This document shows, piece by piece, positions 20,775-29,437 of a stretch of DNA of 64,000 nt. Location: assembly GCF_001269385.1 (NCBI RefSeq), contig NZ_CXOO01000014.1, forward strand, positions 62,171 to 126,170. Direction: 5' to 3'. This DNA is from Limnohabitans sp. DM1. Its GTDB lineage: Bacteria > Pseudomonadota > Gammaproteobacteria > Burkholderiales > Burkholderiaceae_C. Positions within the stretch are counted from its first letter, which is position 1; each line of letters starts with the position of its first letter. The notes beneath the pieces are model-generated. The model was not told the origin of the DNA and ran no database searches. It saw nothing but the letters and a program-made list of their open reading frames with translations. Made by a program: the position numbers and the translations under genes.

Positions 20775-21874
20775 CACGCCTTCAAAGCCTGGCGAATGAC
20801 GCCGCACACCTCGTCGATGGCTTCGTTGCTCAGCTCAGGATAAATCGGCAAAGACAGGCAACGCTCGGCCACCGATTCGGTCACCGGGAAGCTGGCGCCA
20901 GCCGCGATGGAGGCAAACACTTTTTGCTGGTGCAAAGGCACGGGGTAATAAACAGCGCTGGCGATTTGTTGCGCGGTCAAGGCCTGCTGGATGGCCGCAC
21001 GGTCATCGGTCAGCAAGGTGTACTGGTGGTAGACGTGCAGACCCACACCGTCTTCAAAAGGCGTTTGCACATTCAGCCCGGCCAAACCCGCGTTGTAGCG
21101 GTGGGCCACACGGCGACGCTCCTGGTTGTAACGATCAATAAGGGGCATCTTGGCTCTCAAAACCACCGCCTGTAGCTCATCCAAGCGGCTGTTATAGCCA
21201 ATGATGTCGTGGTAATAACGCACTTTGCTGCCGTGGTTGCGCAGCATGCGCAGCTTTTCGGCCATGGCATCGGACTGGGTGGTCACCATGCCGCCGTCGC
21301 CGTAACAGCCCAGGTTTTTACTGGGAAAGAAGCTGAAAGCCGCCACATCGCCCATGGCGCCCGTTTTGCGACCGCCGATATCAGCACCGAAGGACTGCGC
21401 ACAATCTTCCACCAGCTGCAACTGGTGCTCTTGGGCCAAAGCCATTAGAGGCGCGAGGTCAGCAGGCTGTCCAAACAAATGCACGGGCAACAAAGCCTTG
21501 GTTTTCGATGTGATCGCTCGGCGGGTCTGCTCAACGTCGATGTTGAAGGTGCGCGGATCGATGTCCACAAACACGGCTTTGGCGCCCACATAGGCAATCG
21601 CCTCTGCAGTGGCAATGAAGGTGAAGGGTGTGGTGATGACTTCGTCGCCCGGGCCAATGTCGGCCGCCAGCAAAGCCAGGTGCAAGGCATCTGTGCCATT
21701 GGCGCAAGTGATGGCGTGGGCCACGCCCAGGTAGTCAGCCGCCTCTTTTTCAAAGGCTTGGACATTGGGGCCCAAAATGAATTGGGCAGCATTCAGGGCA
21801 CTCAAAAAAGCGGGTTCTAGCTGGGGCTGGAGATCGCGGTATTGCGCGACCAGATCGACCATAGGGATGGGCAT
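20774..21874 (-). CDS. gnnB: DegT/DnrJ/EryC1-family sugar aminotransferase, probable GnnB
   Basis: PLP-dependent aminotransferase of the nucleotide-sugar family, 366 residues. The PLP lysine is K186 in FFPSKNLGCYGDGG; TCANGTDALHLAL (57-69) and VEDCAQSFGA are conserved cofactor-site segments. Two functions are plausible: GnnB, which aminates UDP-3-keto-GlcNAc to UDP-GlcNAc3N for lipid A, or a WbpE-like enzyme for O-antigen sugars. Location decides for GnnB: it lies with a Gfo/Idh oxidoreductase between lpxA and lpxB, the order known in Acidithiobacillus ferrooxidans, and overlaps lpxB by one base. The symbol is an inference from context and family. Confidence 0.75.
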   Translation of the reverse strand: MPIPMVDLVAQYRDLQPQLEPAFLSALNAAQFILGPNVQAFEKEAADYLGVAHAITCANGTDALHLALLAADIGPGDEVITTPFTFIATAEAIAYVGAKAVFVDIDPRTFNIDVEQTRRAITSKTKALLPVHLFGQPADLAPLMALAQEHQLQLVEDCAQSFGADIGGRKTGAMGDVAAFSFFPSKNLGCYGDGGMVTTQSDAMAEKLRMLRNHGSKVRYYHDIIGYNSRLDELQAVVLRAKMPLIDRYNQERRRVAHRYNAGLAGLNVQTPFEDGVGLHVYHQYTLLTDDRAAIQQALTAQQIASAVYYPVPLHQQKVFASIAAGASFPVTESVAERCLSLPIYPELSNEAIDEVCGVIRQALKA

Positions 21875-21907
21875 GGCGTACCTTTCAAACAGGCTAAAAA
21901 CAGAAAA

Positions 21908-22849
21908 TCAGGAAATCAAACGGGTGGCTTCGGTGATGCGCTGAACGGCTTCCAGCGCACGGCGTCCGGCCTCACCACTCACCTTGGGGGGGCGGCCATC
22001 ACGAATGCTCTCGACAAAGTCAAGGATTTCAGAAAACAGGGGATCAGCTTCGCCAAACGACCGCTCGTGGCGCTCAATGGCCTGCTCAGGATCGGCCAGG
22101 GGCGTGGTGGCACCTCGGTAAGTCGTCAAGGTGCGGGCCTGAAAGTCCAAAGAGTGGCAAGCCTGATATTGAAACACACGCATTTTGCGCTCACTCTTGG
22201 CGCTCACACGGCTGGCGGTCACATTGGCCACGCAGCCGTTGGCAAAGCGAATCCGCGCATTGGCAATGTCGATATCGGATGTCAGCACCCGCGCTCCGGA
22301 GCACTCCACACTTTCCAGCTCGCTGTCGACCAGCGACAAAATCAAATCCACATCATGGATCATCAAATCCAACAGCACGCTCACATCGGTAGCGCGTGGC
22401 TTGAACGGGGCCAAACGTGAGCTGTCGATAAATCGTGGGTTGGACAACAAGGGCTCCAACGCCAAAGCGGCCGGGTTGAAGCGCTCCAAATGGCCCACGG
22501 CCAAAACGCATTGGCTTTCCTTGGCCAGGCGGATCAGCGCATCGGCCTGCTCCAGGGTGGTGGTCATGGGCTTTTCGACCAAGACATGCACCCCGGCCCG
22601 AAGAAATTCGGCGCATACGTCGTAATGACCCTGTGTGGGCACCACAATGGAGACCGCATCGACCTGACCGATCAGTGCACGGTAATCCGTCAGCGCCACA
22701 CAGCCCAAAGGCCCGGCGACAGCCTCGGCCTGCTCTTGCCGACTGTCCACCACCGCGACGAGCTGACACTCGGGAATTTTGGCGTACTTTTGAGCATGAA
22801 ATTTGCCCAGATAACCAACGCCAATGACGGCGCAACGCAACAGGGCCAC
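21908..22849 (-). CDS. gnnA: Gfo/Idh/MocA-family oxidoreductase, probable GnnA
   Basis: NAD-dependent nucleotide-sugar dehydrogenase of 313 residues. The Rossmann loop GVGYLG is at 10-15, the family EKP motif at 92-94 (VLVEKPMTT), and a downstream HDVDLILSL segment carries the histidine/aspartate found in Gfo/Idh active sites. GnnA oxidises the 3-hydroxyl of UDP-GlcNAc to the ketone that GnnB then aminates. Alternative: WlbA/WbpB, which oxidise UDP-GlcNAcA in O-antigen synthesis. The pairing with an aminotransferase and the position between lpxA and lpxB favour GnnA. It lies 50 bases after lpxA and 33 before gnnB. Confidence 0.75.
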   Translation of the reverse strand: MALLRCAVIGVGYLGKFHAQKYAKIPECQLVAVVDSRQEQAEAVAGPLGCVALTDYRALIGQVDAVSIVVPTQGHYDVCAEFLRAGVHVLVEKPMTTTLEQADALIRLAKESQCVLAVGHLERFNPAALALEPLLSNPRFIDSSRLAPFKPRATDVSVLLDLMIHDVDLILSLVDSELESVECSGARVLTSDIDIANARIRFANGCVANVTASRVSAKSERKMRVFQYQACHSLDFQARTLTTYRGATTPLADPEQAIERHERSFGEADPLFSEILDFVESIRDGRPPKVSGEAGRRALEAVQRITEATRLIS

Positions 22850-22899
22850 AGGGCCCTCCTTTCATGCTCGGGCCAGGAAAGACCTGACCCTTGGGTTGT

Positions 22900-23715
22900 T
22901 CAATCGACCGAGCGGCGACGCGAACGCACAATGCCCACTTTGGGCGAAACGCCTGACAAAAAGTCCAGCATCATGTCCACATCGGCCTGAACTTCGGGTT
23001 TGTCCTTGGCGATCTGCAAGATGCGCTCTTTGGACATTTCCAGCGTGAGGTTTTCTCGGTACAGGGCTTTGTGCATGGCCCGGACGGCAGCGATTCGGGC
23101 AGGCGAATAACCGCGCCGACGCAAACCTTCGGCGTTCACAGTACGGGCAGAAGCCGGCTGGCCCTGGCACGTCACATAAGGCGGCAAGTCGGCAAACAAC
23201 AACGTGCACATGGCCGTGAAGCTGTGCGCACCCAAACGCAAGAATTGGCGCACCACCGTGAAGCCGCCCAGGATGACCCAGTCACCCACCACCACATGAC
23301 CCGCCAGTTGAGAGTTGTTGGCAAAAATCGTGTGACTGCCAATTTGGCAATCGTGCGCCAAATGGACATAAGCCATGAACAGGTTGTCATCACCCACCTG
23401 GGTCACACCACCACCATTGACGGTGCCGGCATTGAAAGTGCAAAACTCCCGGATGGTGTTGCCGTTGCCGATCACCAAACGGGTCGGCTCTCCCGCGTAT
23501 TTTTTGTCCTGCGGCGCAGCGCCCAAGGAGGTGTAGCTGTGGATGTGGTTGTTCTGGCCGATGGTGGTGTGGCCCTCGATCGTGCAATGCGAGTCCACCG
23601 TGGAGCCAGCACCGATGACCACATTCGGGCCAATGATGGTGTAAGGACCAACGGTCACGGAGGCGTCCAGCTGAGCTGCCGGATCAACCAATGCGGTGGA
23701 ATGGATAGTCGCCAT
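22900..23715 (-). CDS. lpxA: UDP-N-acetylglucosamine (or GlcNAc3N) O/N-acyltransferase LpxA
   Basis: First acyl transfer of lipid A synthesis, from 3-hydroxyacyl-ACP to position 3 of the sugar nucleotide. It has 271 residues, with left-handed beta-helix hexapeptide repeats over about 1-185 and a helical C-terminal domain. The catalytic histidine is H121 (E. coli H125, in AHDC) and H140 matches E. coli H144. M169 aligns with E. coli G173, the chain-length ruler, where methionine favours a C10 chain. Two usual histidines are replaced: N95 for E. coli H99 (FNAGT instead of IHRGT) and R156 for H160 (VRQF instead of VHQF). The gnnAB pair downstream suggests that the acceptor may be UDP-GlcNAc3N. 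Confidence 0.94.
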   Translation of the reverse strand: MATIHSTALVDPAAQLDASVTVGPYTIIGPNVVIGAGSTVDSHCTIEGHTTIGQNNHIHSYTSLGAAPQDKKYAGEPTRLVIGNGNTIREFCTFNAGTVNGGGVTQVGDDNLFMAYVHLAHDCQIGSHTIFANNSQLAGHVVVGDWVILGGFTVVRQFLRLGAHSFTAMCTLLFADLPPYVTCQGQPASARTVNAEGLRRRGYSPARIAAVRAMHKALYRENLTLEMSKERILQIAKDKPEVQADVDMMLDFLSGVSPKVGIVRSRRRSVD

Positions 23716-23721
23716 AGGTCC

Positions 23722-24162
23722 TCAGGCAATTTTGCGCATGGTGCACATCAATTCGGCCTCACAGGCCAGCTCGTCACCCACCTTGGCCTGGGCCTTGAAC
23801 TTGAAAATGCCAGCCTTCATGCGGTCCAGCTGCACATCCAGGGTCAACTGATCGCCCGGCTCCACCGGACGCTTGAACCGCGCACCGTCAATGCCCGCAA
23901 AGTAATAAACCGTGTTGTCATCGGGCGCGGCGTCCAAGGTGTCAAAAGACAACAATGCAGCCGCTTGGGCCAGCGCCTCCAGCATCAACACGCCCGGCAT
24001 CACCGGACGGTGAGGGAAATGGCCTGTGAAAAATGGCTCATTGATCGTGACGTTCTTCAAAGCCTTGATGCGCACGCCTTTTTCGAGCTCCAGCACACGG
24101 TCCACCAGCAAAAAGGGGTAGCGGTGCGGCAGCTGCTTGAGAATTTTGTGAATGTCCATCAT
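23722..24162 (-). CDS. fabZ: 3-hydroxyacyl-[acyl-carrier-protein] dehydratase FabZ
   Basis: Hot-dog fold dehydratase that makes trans-2-enoyl-ACP and thereby competes with LpxA for 3-hydroxyacyl-ACP. It has 146 residues. The active-site pair is H48 ([12 protein letters not shown]) and E62 (MLEALAQ). The start may be the first or second ATG (the product begins MMDIHKIL). It lies 2 bases after lpxD and 6 before lpxA, the conserved lpxD-fabZ-lpxA order. Confidence 0.97.
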   Translation of the reverse strand: MMDIHKILKQLPHRYPFLLVDRVLELEKGVRIKALKNVTINEPFFTGHFPHRPVMPGVLMLEALAQAAALLSFDTLDAAPDDNTVYYFAGIDGARFKRPVEPGDQLTLDVQLDRMKAGIFKFKAQAKVGDELACEAELMCTMRKIA

Positions 24163-24164
24163 GG

Positions 24165-25151
24165 TCAGTTTTCCTTGTTGTTTTGAATGTCCGCCTCAAG
24201 GGCTTTGATGCGGTCGCGCAAGCGGGACAGTTGTTTGAGGCTGGCGGCGTTCTTTTCCCAGTTGGCATTGCTGTCCAGCGGAAACATCCCGGTGTAATGG
24301 CCTGGTTGCGAGATGGAACGCGTGACCACCGAGGCCGCAGAAATGTGCACATGGTCAGCCAGGCTCAGATGACCCAGCACCACGGCGCCACCACCCACGG
24401 TGCAATGGGCGCCAATCTTGGCACTCCCAGCCACGCCGACGCACCCGGCCATGGCCGTGTGCTGGCCAACCTGCACGTTGTGGCCAATCTGAATCAGGTT
24501 GTCGAGTTTGACACCGTCCTCAATGACCGTATCCTCCAATGCACCCCGGTCAATGCAGGTATTGGCCCCGATTTCCACATCGTTGCCGATGCGCACCGCG
24601 CCCAGTTGTTCAATTTTTTCCCACTGGCCTTGGTGAGGCGCGAACCCAAAACCATCGGCACCAATGACCACACCCGAATGCAACAGGCAACGCGCCCCGA
24701 TTTTGCAATCTTCACCCAACGTCACGCGGGACTTCAACCAAGTTCCGGAGCCGACTTCGGCTCCGCGCTCCACCACACACAAAGGGCCGATCACGGCATC
24801 GGGCGCAATGATCGCAGTGGGATCAATGACCGCAGAGGGATGAATGCGCGGACCTGCTGCCTGAGCATGTGCACTTTTCCAAAGACGGGTTAAACGGCCG
24901 AAATAAAGGTAGGGATCGTCAGTGATGATCGCAGATGTGCGTGTCACCACTTCAGGCTCCAAGGCGGCACCCACAATCACACATCCGGCCTGACTGCTGG
25001 CCAACTGGGTTTTGTATCTGGGGTGACTTAAAAATGAGATCTGATGGGGCTGAGCGGACTGCAAGGGTGCAAGGCCTGACATCAACAAATCAGGATTTCC
25101 CAACAAACGACCGCCGAGTGCCTCTACGATCAAACCAAGTTTCAAAGACAC
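24165..25151 (-). CDS. lpxD: UDP-3-O-(3-hydroxyacyl)glucosamine N-acyltransferase
   Basis: Third enzyme of lipid A synthesis, adding the N-linked acyl chain at position 2. It has 328 residues. An N-terminal uridine-binding domain (about 1-100) precedes the hexapeptide-repeat beta-helix (about 103-290) and a short helical tail with [15 protein letters not shown]. The catalytic histidine is H224 in [11 protein letters not shown]. It lies 24 bases after ompH. Confidence 0.96.
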   Translation of the reverse strand: MSLKLGLIVEALGGRLLGNPDLLMSGLAPLQSAQPHQISFLSHPRYKTQLASSQAGCVIVGAALEPEVVTRTSAIITDDPYLYFGRLTRLWKSAHAQAAGPRIHPSAVIDPTAIIAPDAVIGPLCVVERGAEVGSGTWLKSRVTLGEDCKIGARCLLHSGVVIGADGFGFAPHQGQWEKIEQLGAVRIGNDVEIGANTCIDRGALEDTVIEDGVKLDNLIQIGHNVQVGQHTAMAGCVGVAGSAKIGAHCTVGGGAVVLGHLSLADHVHISAASVVTRSISQPGHYTGMFPLDSNANWEKNAASLKQLSRLRDRIKALEADIQNNKEN

Positions 25152-25175
25152 AATGTCCAGCAGATACGGAACTGT

Positions 25176-25694
25176 TTATTTGCCAGCTGAGGCATTGAGC
25201 ACCTTGATGACTTTTTCGGTGATGTCATGTTTGGGATTGATGTACACCGCTTCCTGGAAAATCACGTCGTACTTCTCAGACTCAGCAACTTGTTTGACCG
25301 CACGGTTCGCACGTTCAACCACCATTTGCTGTTCTTCGTTTTTGCGGGCATTGAGATCTTCCTGAAACTCGCGACGCTTGCGCTGAAACTCGCGATCCTG
25401 ATCAATCAAGGTCTTTTGGCGTGCTGTTCGCTGCGACTCAGGCAAAGTGGGCGCTTCGCGCTCAAACTTCTCTGAGGCCTGCTTCAAGGTATTTCCTGCC
25501 TCGACCAGTTCCTTCTCTCGTCGAGAAAACTCCTGCTCCAGCTTCGCCTGCGCTTGCTTGGCAGTCGCTGCTTCGCGAAAGATGCGTTCGGTATTCACAA
25601 AGCCCAACTTAAATTCCTGCGCTTGAGCAAATGATGCGAATACGCTGGCACTTGCAATCAAGGCCATGGTGAAGTGTTTGCGAATCATGGTCAT
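25176..25694 (-). CDS. skp: OmpH/Skp-family periplasmic chaperone
   Basis: Trimeric periplasmic chaperone that carries unfolded outer-membrane proteins to the BAM complex. It has 172 residues with a signal peptide, cleavage likely after residue 25 (FAQA before QEFKLG). KLGFVNTERIF is the conserved entry strand; a long charged region (about 45-140, rich in Glu, Arg, Lys and Gln) forms the helical tentacles. Its ATG shares one base with the bamA stop (TAATG), so the two are translationally coupled, as expected for partners. Confidence 0.92.
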   Translation of the reverse strand: MTMIRKHFTMALIASASVFASFAQAQEFKLGFVNTERIFREAATAKQAQAKLEQEFSRREKELVEAGNTLKQASEKFEREAPTLPESQRTARQKTLIDQDREFQRKRREFQEDLNARKNEEQQMVVERANRAVKQVAESEKYDVIFQEAVYINPKHDITEKVIKVLNASAGK

Positions 25695-28003
25695 TAGAAG
25701 GATGTTCCGATTTGGAATTGAAGTTGTTGGATTCTATCGCCACTCTGCTTGCGAATCGGGTTGGCATACGAAAAGCGCAATGGCCCCATGGGAGAAATCC
25801 AGCTCAAGCCGACACCTGCCGAAGCCCGCAAAGCACTGAACGCCACATCTTCAGTGTCTTTGAAGGCATAGCCTGCATCCACGAAACCAAACATACGAAG
25901 GGTTTTGTCATTGCCAGCACCGGGGAATGGCGTGATGAATTCGGCATTGAAGACCATTTTTTTGGGTCCTCCCAGGTAAATGCGCGTTGTCGTCGAACTG
26001 GGCCCCAGAGTCGACTGCTCAAAACCTCGAACACTCCCCAACCCGCCGACATAAAAGTTCTTGAAAAGTGGGTAAGGCTGTCCATTTAGGCCTTTCCCCC
26101 AACCCAAATCAGTATTGAATGCCAAAGTGTATTTTTTACTCAACGGTATGTACTGCTGGAATTGATAACTGCTACGGATATAACGCACATCGCCTGCCAC
26201 GCTGACATCAGAATTGAAACGTTGCAAAGAACCACGGGTGGGCACCAAGGCACTGTCACGACCGTCACGAGCCCAACCCAAAGTCAAGGGCAAAGCCGTG
26301 CTGGTTGATCCAAATTGAGCTGCATACTCTTTGTATTCAACGGGCAAACCGAGAGTCGTTCCCTCGCGGATTTGGGTCTGCTCAACATTGAGCCCCATGA
26401 AAACCCGATCTGTTTCGGTGACAGGGACACCAAAGCGAAGACCCAGTCCCGAGTTCACCAGACTGTAAGCATTCAGATCGCCCAATAAAGGACGCGTTGT
26501 GCGGTGAAAGACATCCAAAGTTCGGGACACCCCATTTTGGGTGAAATAAGGGTCGGTCGTACTCAAGACCAAGTTCTGGTTGAACTTGCTGGTGTTGACC
26601 GAAATAGCCAGATAGTTGCCAGATCCGAAGGCATTTTCTTGCTGAATGCCAAAGCTCAGAGCCACTTTTTCTGCTGAAGAAAAACCCGCACCCAAAGAGA
26701 CGCTTCCCGTGGGCTTTTCTACCACAGACAAGACCAAATCAACCTGATCGGGCGCACCGGGCACTTCTTGTGTTTCCACATTCACGCCCGTGAAATAACC
26801 CAAACGATCCACTCTGTCGCGAGACAATCGGATCTTGTCACCGTCGTACCAAGCCGCTTCAAATTGACGGAATTCACGGCGAATCACCTCATCTCGCGTG
26901 CGGTTGTTGCCCGCAACGTTGATGCGGCGAACATAAGCCCGGCGCGAGGGCTCAGCCAGCAAAACAAACTGGACACGGTTGTTTTGACGATCAATTTCAG
27001 GCTTGGCTTCTACGCGAGCAAAGGCAAAACCAAACTTGCCAAAGTAATCGGTGAACGCCTTTGTCGTTTCAGCCACTGTTTCTGCGTTGTAGGCTTGACC
27101 GGGCTTGATTTTGACCAAGGTCCTGAATTCGTCCTCTTTATCCAGGTAATTGCCTTCGAGCTTGACGCCGGAGACCACGAATCGCTCACCTTCAGACACA
27201 TTGATCGTGATGGACATGTCTTGTTTGTTGGGCGACATGGCCACTTGGGTCGAATCAATGCGAAACTCCAAAAAACCCCTGGCCAGATAAAAGGACCGCA
27301 ATGCCTCCAAGTCAGCATTGAGTTTGGTGCGCGAATAGCGGTCTGACTTGGTGTACCAGCTCATCCAGCCACCCGTGTCCAAATTGAATTGATCTCTCAA
27401 TTCAGACTCAGTGAAGCTCTTATTGCCCACAATCTGAATTTGACTGATCTTGGCAGGCCCACCTTCGGTGATCGTAAAGGTCAGGTTGACCCGGTTTCGA
27501 TCTATGGGGGTGGCAGTTGAAACGACCTCAGCGCCATAAAGGCTTCGGTTGATATATTGGCGCTTCAATTCCTGCTCGGCCTTGTCAGCAAGGGCCTTGT
27601 CAAAAGGACGCCCTTCTGACAAACCCACTTCTTTCAGCGCCTTGATCAGAACATCCTTGTCGAACTCCTTGAGTCCCACAAACTCGACAAGCGCCACGGA
27701 AGGCCTCTCTTCAACGACCACAACCAACACATCACCCTGTGTTTCTAGGCGCACATCCTTGAACAATCCCAAAGCAAAGAGCGCACGAATCGCCGCTGCG
27801 CCTTTGTCATCCGCATATTGATCGCCCACTCTAAAGGGCAGGGATGCAAACACCGTACCGGGCTCAATGCGCTGCAAACCCTCAACCCGGATATCACGCA
27901 CAGTAAATGGCGTCACGGCCCAGGCAGGCAGGCACGCCAACATCGTGGTCAATGCCGCCATCGACGCAGGTTGTGAAAAGGAGCGCGTAATTGAAAAATT
28001 CAT
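25694..28003 (-). CDS. bamA: outer membrane protein assembly factor BamA
   Basis: Omp85-family core of the BAM machine that inserts beta-barrel proteins into the outer membrane. It has 769 residues: a signal peptide cleaved probably after residue 29 (PAWA), five POTRA domains (about 30-430), and a 16-stranded barrel ending in a terminal phenylalanine. The lid motif VGGLGSVRGFEQ (VRGF/Y-type) is present. No rseP lies upstream; a 227-base gap separates it from dxr, so it should have its own promoter. Codons here look less GC-rich than in genes to either side. Confidence 0.97.
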   Translation of the reverse strand: MNFSITRSFSQPASMAALTTMLACLPAWAVTPFTVRDIRVEGLQRIEPGTVFASLPFRVGDQYADDKGAAAIRALFALGLFKDVRLETQGDVLVVVVEERPSVALVEFVGLKEFDKDVLIKALKEVGLSEGRPFDKALADKAEQELKRQYINRSLYGAEVVSTATPIDRNRVNLTFTITEGGPAKISQIQIVGNKSFTESELRDQFNLDTGGWMSWYTKSDRYSRTKLNADLEALRSFYLARGFLEFRIDSTQVAMSPNKQDMSITINVSEGERFVVSGVKLEGNYLDKEDEFRTLVKIKPGQAYNAETVAETTKAFTDYFGKFGFAFARVEAKPEIDRQNNRVQFVLLAEPSRRAYVRRINVAGNNRTRDEVIRREFRQFEAAWYDGDKIRLSRDRVDRLGYFTGVNVETQEVPGAPDQVDLVLSVVEKPTGSVSLGAGFSSAEKVALSFGIQQENAFGSGNYLAISVNTSKFNQNLVLSTTDPYFTQNGVSRTLDVFHRTTRPLLGDLNAYSLVNSGLGLRFGVPVTETDRVFMGLNVEQTQIREGTTLGLPVEYKEYAAQFGSTSTALPLTLGWARDGRDSALVPTRGSLQRFNSDVSVAGDVRYIRSSYQFQQYIPLSKKYTLAFNTDLGWGKGLNGQPYPLFKNFYVGGLGSVRGFEQSTLGPSSTTTRIYLGGPKKMVFNAEFITPFPGAGNDKTLRMFGFVDAGYAFKDTEDVAFSALRASAGVGLSWISPMGPLRFSYANPIRKQSGDRIQQLQFQIGTSF

Positions 28004-28192
28004 GAAGCAACCGTGGAGACATCAAGATCCATCACACACCACCCGATGGCGCCATTGATGCATCCCGAGAATTGTTAAAACAACATTTTTGCAGCAACTT
28101 TGACCACAAAAAATCTGACTCGAATCCGCTCAGCCCCCCTCTGACCAAGCACGACCGACACCCGAAAGATAATACATCAGGACACATCCCAA
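28004..28192 (-). promoter_or_regulatory. bamA upstream region at the usual rseP position
   Basis: Non-coding stretch with no trace of an rseP reading frame. A TATTAT-type element on the minus strand at 28169-28174 could serve as a -10 for bamA, with a leader of about 160 bases. The part nearest dxr holds a weak terminator hairpin. Confidence 0.4.
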
Positions 28193-28215
28193 AAAGCAGC
28201 TTTGCATCAGCAAAG
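28193..28215 (-). terminator. weak terminator hairpin after dxr
   Basis: CTTTGC (28200-28205) and GCAAAG (28210-28215) form a 6-base stem with an ATCA loop, followed on the minus strand by CTGCTTTTT. It lies 15 bases past the dxr stop. The stem is short, so termination may be partial. Confidence 0.45.
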
Positions 28216-28230
28216 ACGTGACCTGGAGCA

Positions 28231-29427
28231 TCAAGGCTTCATGCGAGAAACGACCGCCAGGGCCGCATCACGACTGCGCCGATCCAACACCATCAAATTC
28301 TCCAAACTCTCAGGCGCCATCCAGACCAATGTATCCAAGGTACCTTGATTGACCTCGTGGATTTGATCGAAGCGGATTTGTTGCTTCAAAAACGCATCCA
28401 CAGCCACTTCATTGGCCGCATTAAGAACGGCACAACTGCCCGGTGCCCCTTTCAAGGTTTCCCAAGCCAGCTTCAGTCCCGGAAACCGCTGTGCATGGTC
28501 GTGCGCATCCATGCCTTCAAAAGTCATCGCAGCCAAGGCATGGAAATCGAGGGCGGCAGCGCCTGACTCGATGCGCTCGGGCCAACTGAGTCCGTAGGCA
28601 ATCGGACCACGCATGTCTGGCGTTCCCAGTTGAGCCACCACGGAATGATCACGGTACTGAACCATGGAGTGAATCACACTCTGAGGGTGAATCACCACCT
28701 CCAACTGATCAGGCTGAACGCCAAACAAATAACGGGCCTCAATGACCTCCAAGGCCTTGTTCATCATCGTGGCCGAATCCACGGATATCTTCCGACCCAT
28801 GACCCAATTGGGATGCGCACAAGCCTGCTCCGGCGTGACATCTCTCAGACTCTGGGGCTCACGCGTGCGAAAAGGCCCACCCGATGCCGTCAAGATGATT
28901 TTGTGCACACGTCGCTGCCAAGTTGCCGGATCATCTGGCAATGATTGAAAAATGGCAGAGTGTTCGCTGTCAATGGGCAGCAAAGCCGCCCCGCCCTCGC
29001 GCACCGCTGACAAAAACACTTCCCCGCCCACCACCAAAGCTTCCTTGTTGGCCAGCAGCAATCTCTTGCCTGCCCGCGCAGCAGCCAGACAAGGCGACAA
29101 ACCTGCTGCCCCCACAATAGCGGCCATCACCGCATCGACACCCGGGGCACTGGCCACCTCATCCAAGGCGGTCGGGCCCCAGCGCACGTCTACAGGCAAG
29201 CCCTCTGCCTTGACTTTATCGGCCAAAGCACGGCCTGCATCCTCACGGGCCATGACGGCCATGGCCGGCTTGAATTGGGCACATTGCGCCAACATCACAT
29301 CCACCTGACGGGATGCAGTCAGGGCGTAAACAGAAAACCGCTCGGGATGGCGTGAAATGACATCGAGGGTGCTGGTTCCGATCGAGCCGGTCGACCCCAA
29401 AATGGTGATGTTTTGTTTGACAGTCAT
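28231..29427 (-). CDS. dxr: 1-deoxy-D-xylulose-5-phosphate reductoisomerase
   Basis: Second step of the non-mevalonate isoprenoid pathway: NADPH-dependent rearrangement of DXP to MEP. It has 398 residues. The NADPH loop GSTGSIGTSTLDVI starts at residue 11; substrate-site segments LLPIDSEHSAIFQ, LTASGGPFR and ATMMNKALEVIEA are conserved. It starts 10 bases after cdsA. The usual downstream neighbour rseP is absent. Confidence 0.97.
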   Translation of the reverse strand: MTVKQNITILGSTGSIGTSTLDVISRHPERFSVYALTASRQVDVMLAQCAQFKPAMAVMAREDAGRALADKVKAEGLPVDVRWGPTALDEVASAPGVDAVMAAIVGAAGLSPCLAAARAGKRLLLANKEALVVGGEVFLSAVREGGAALLPIDSEHSAIFQSLPDDPATWQRRVHKIILTASGGPFRTREPQSLRDVTPEQACAHPNWVMGRKISVDSATMMNKALEVIEARYLFGVQPDQLEVVIHPQSVIHSMVQYRDHSVVAQLGTPDMRGPIAYGLSWPERIESGAAALDFHALAAMTFEGMDAHDHAQRFPGLKLAWETLKGAPGSCAVLNAANEVAVDAFLKQQIRFDQIHEVNQGTLDTLVWMAPESLENLMVLDRRSRDAALAVVSRMKP

Positions 29428-29437
29428 CTCAATCCCT

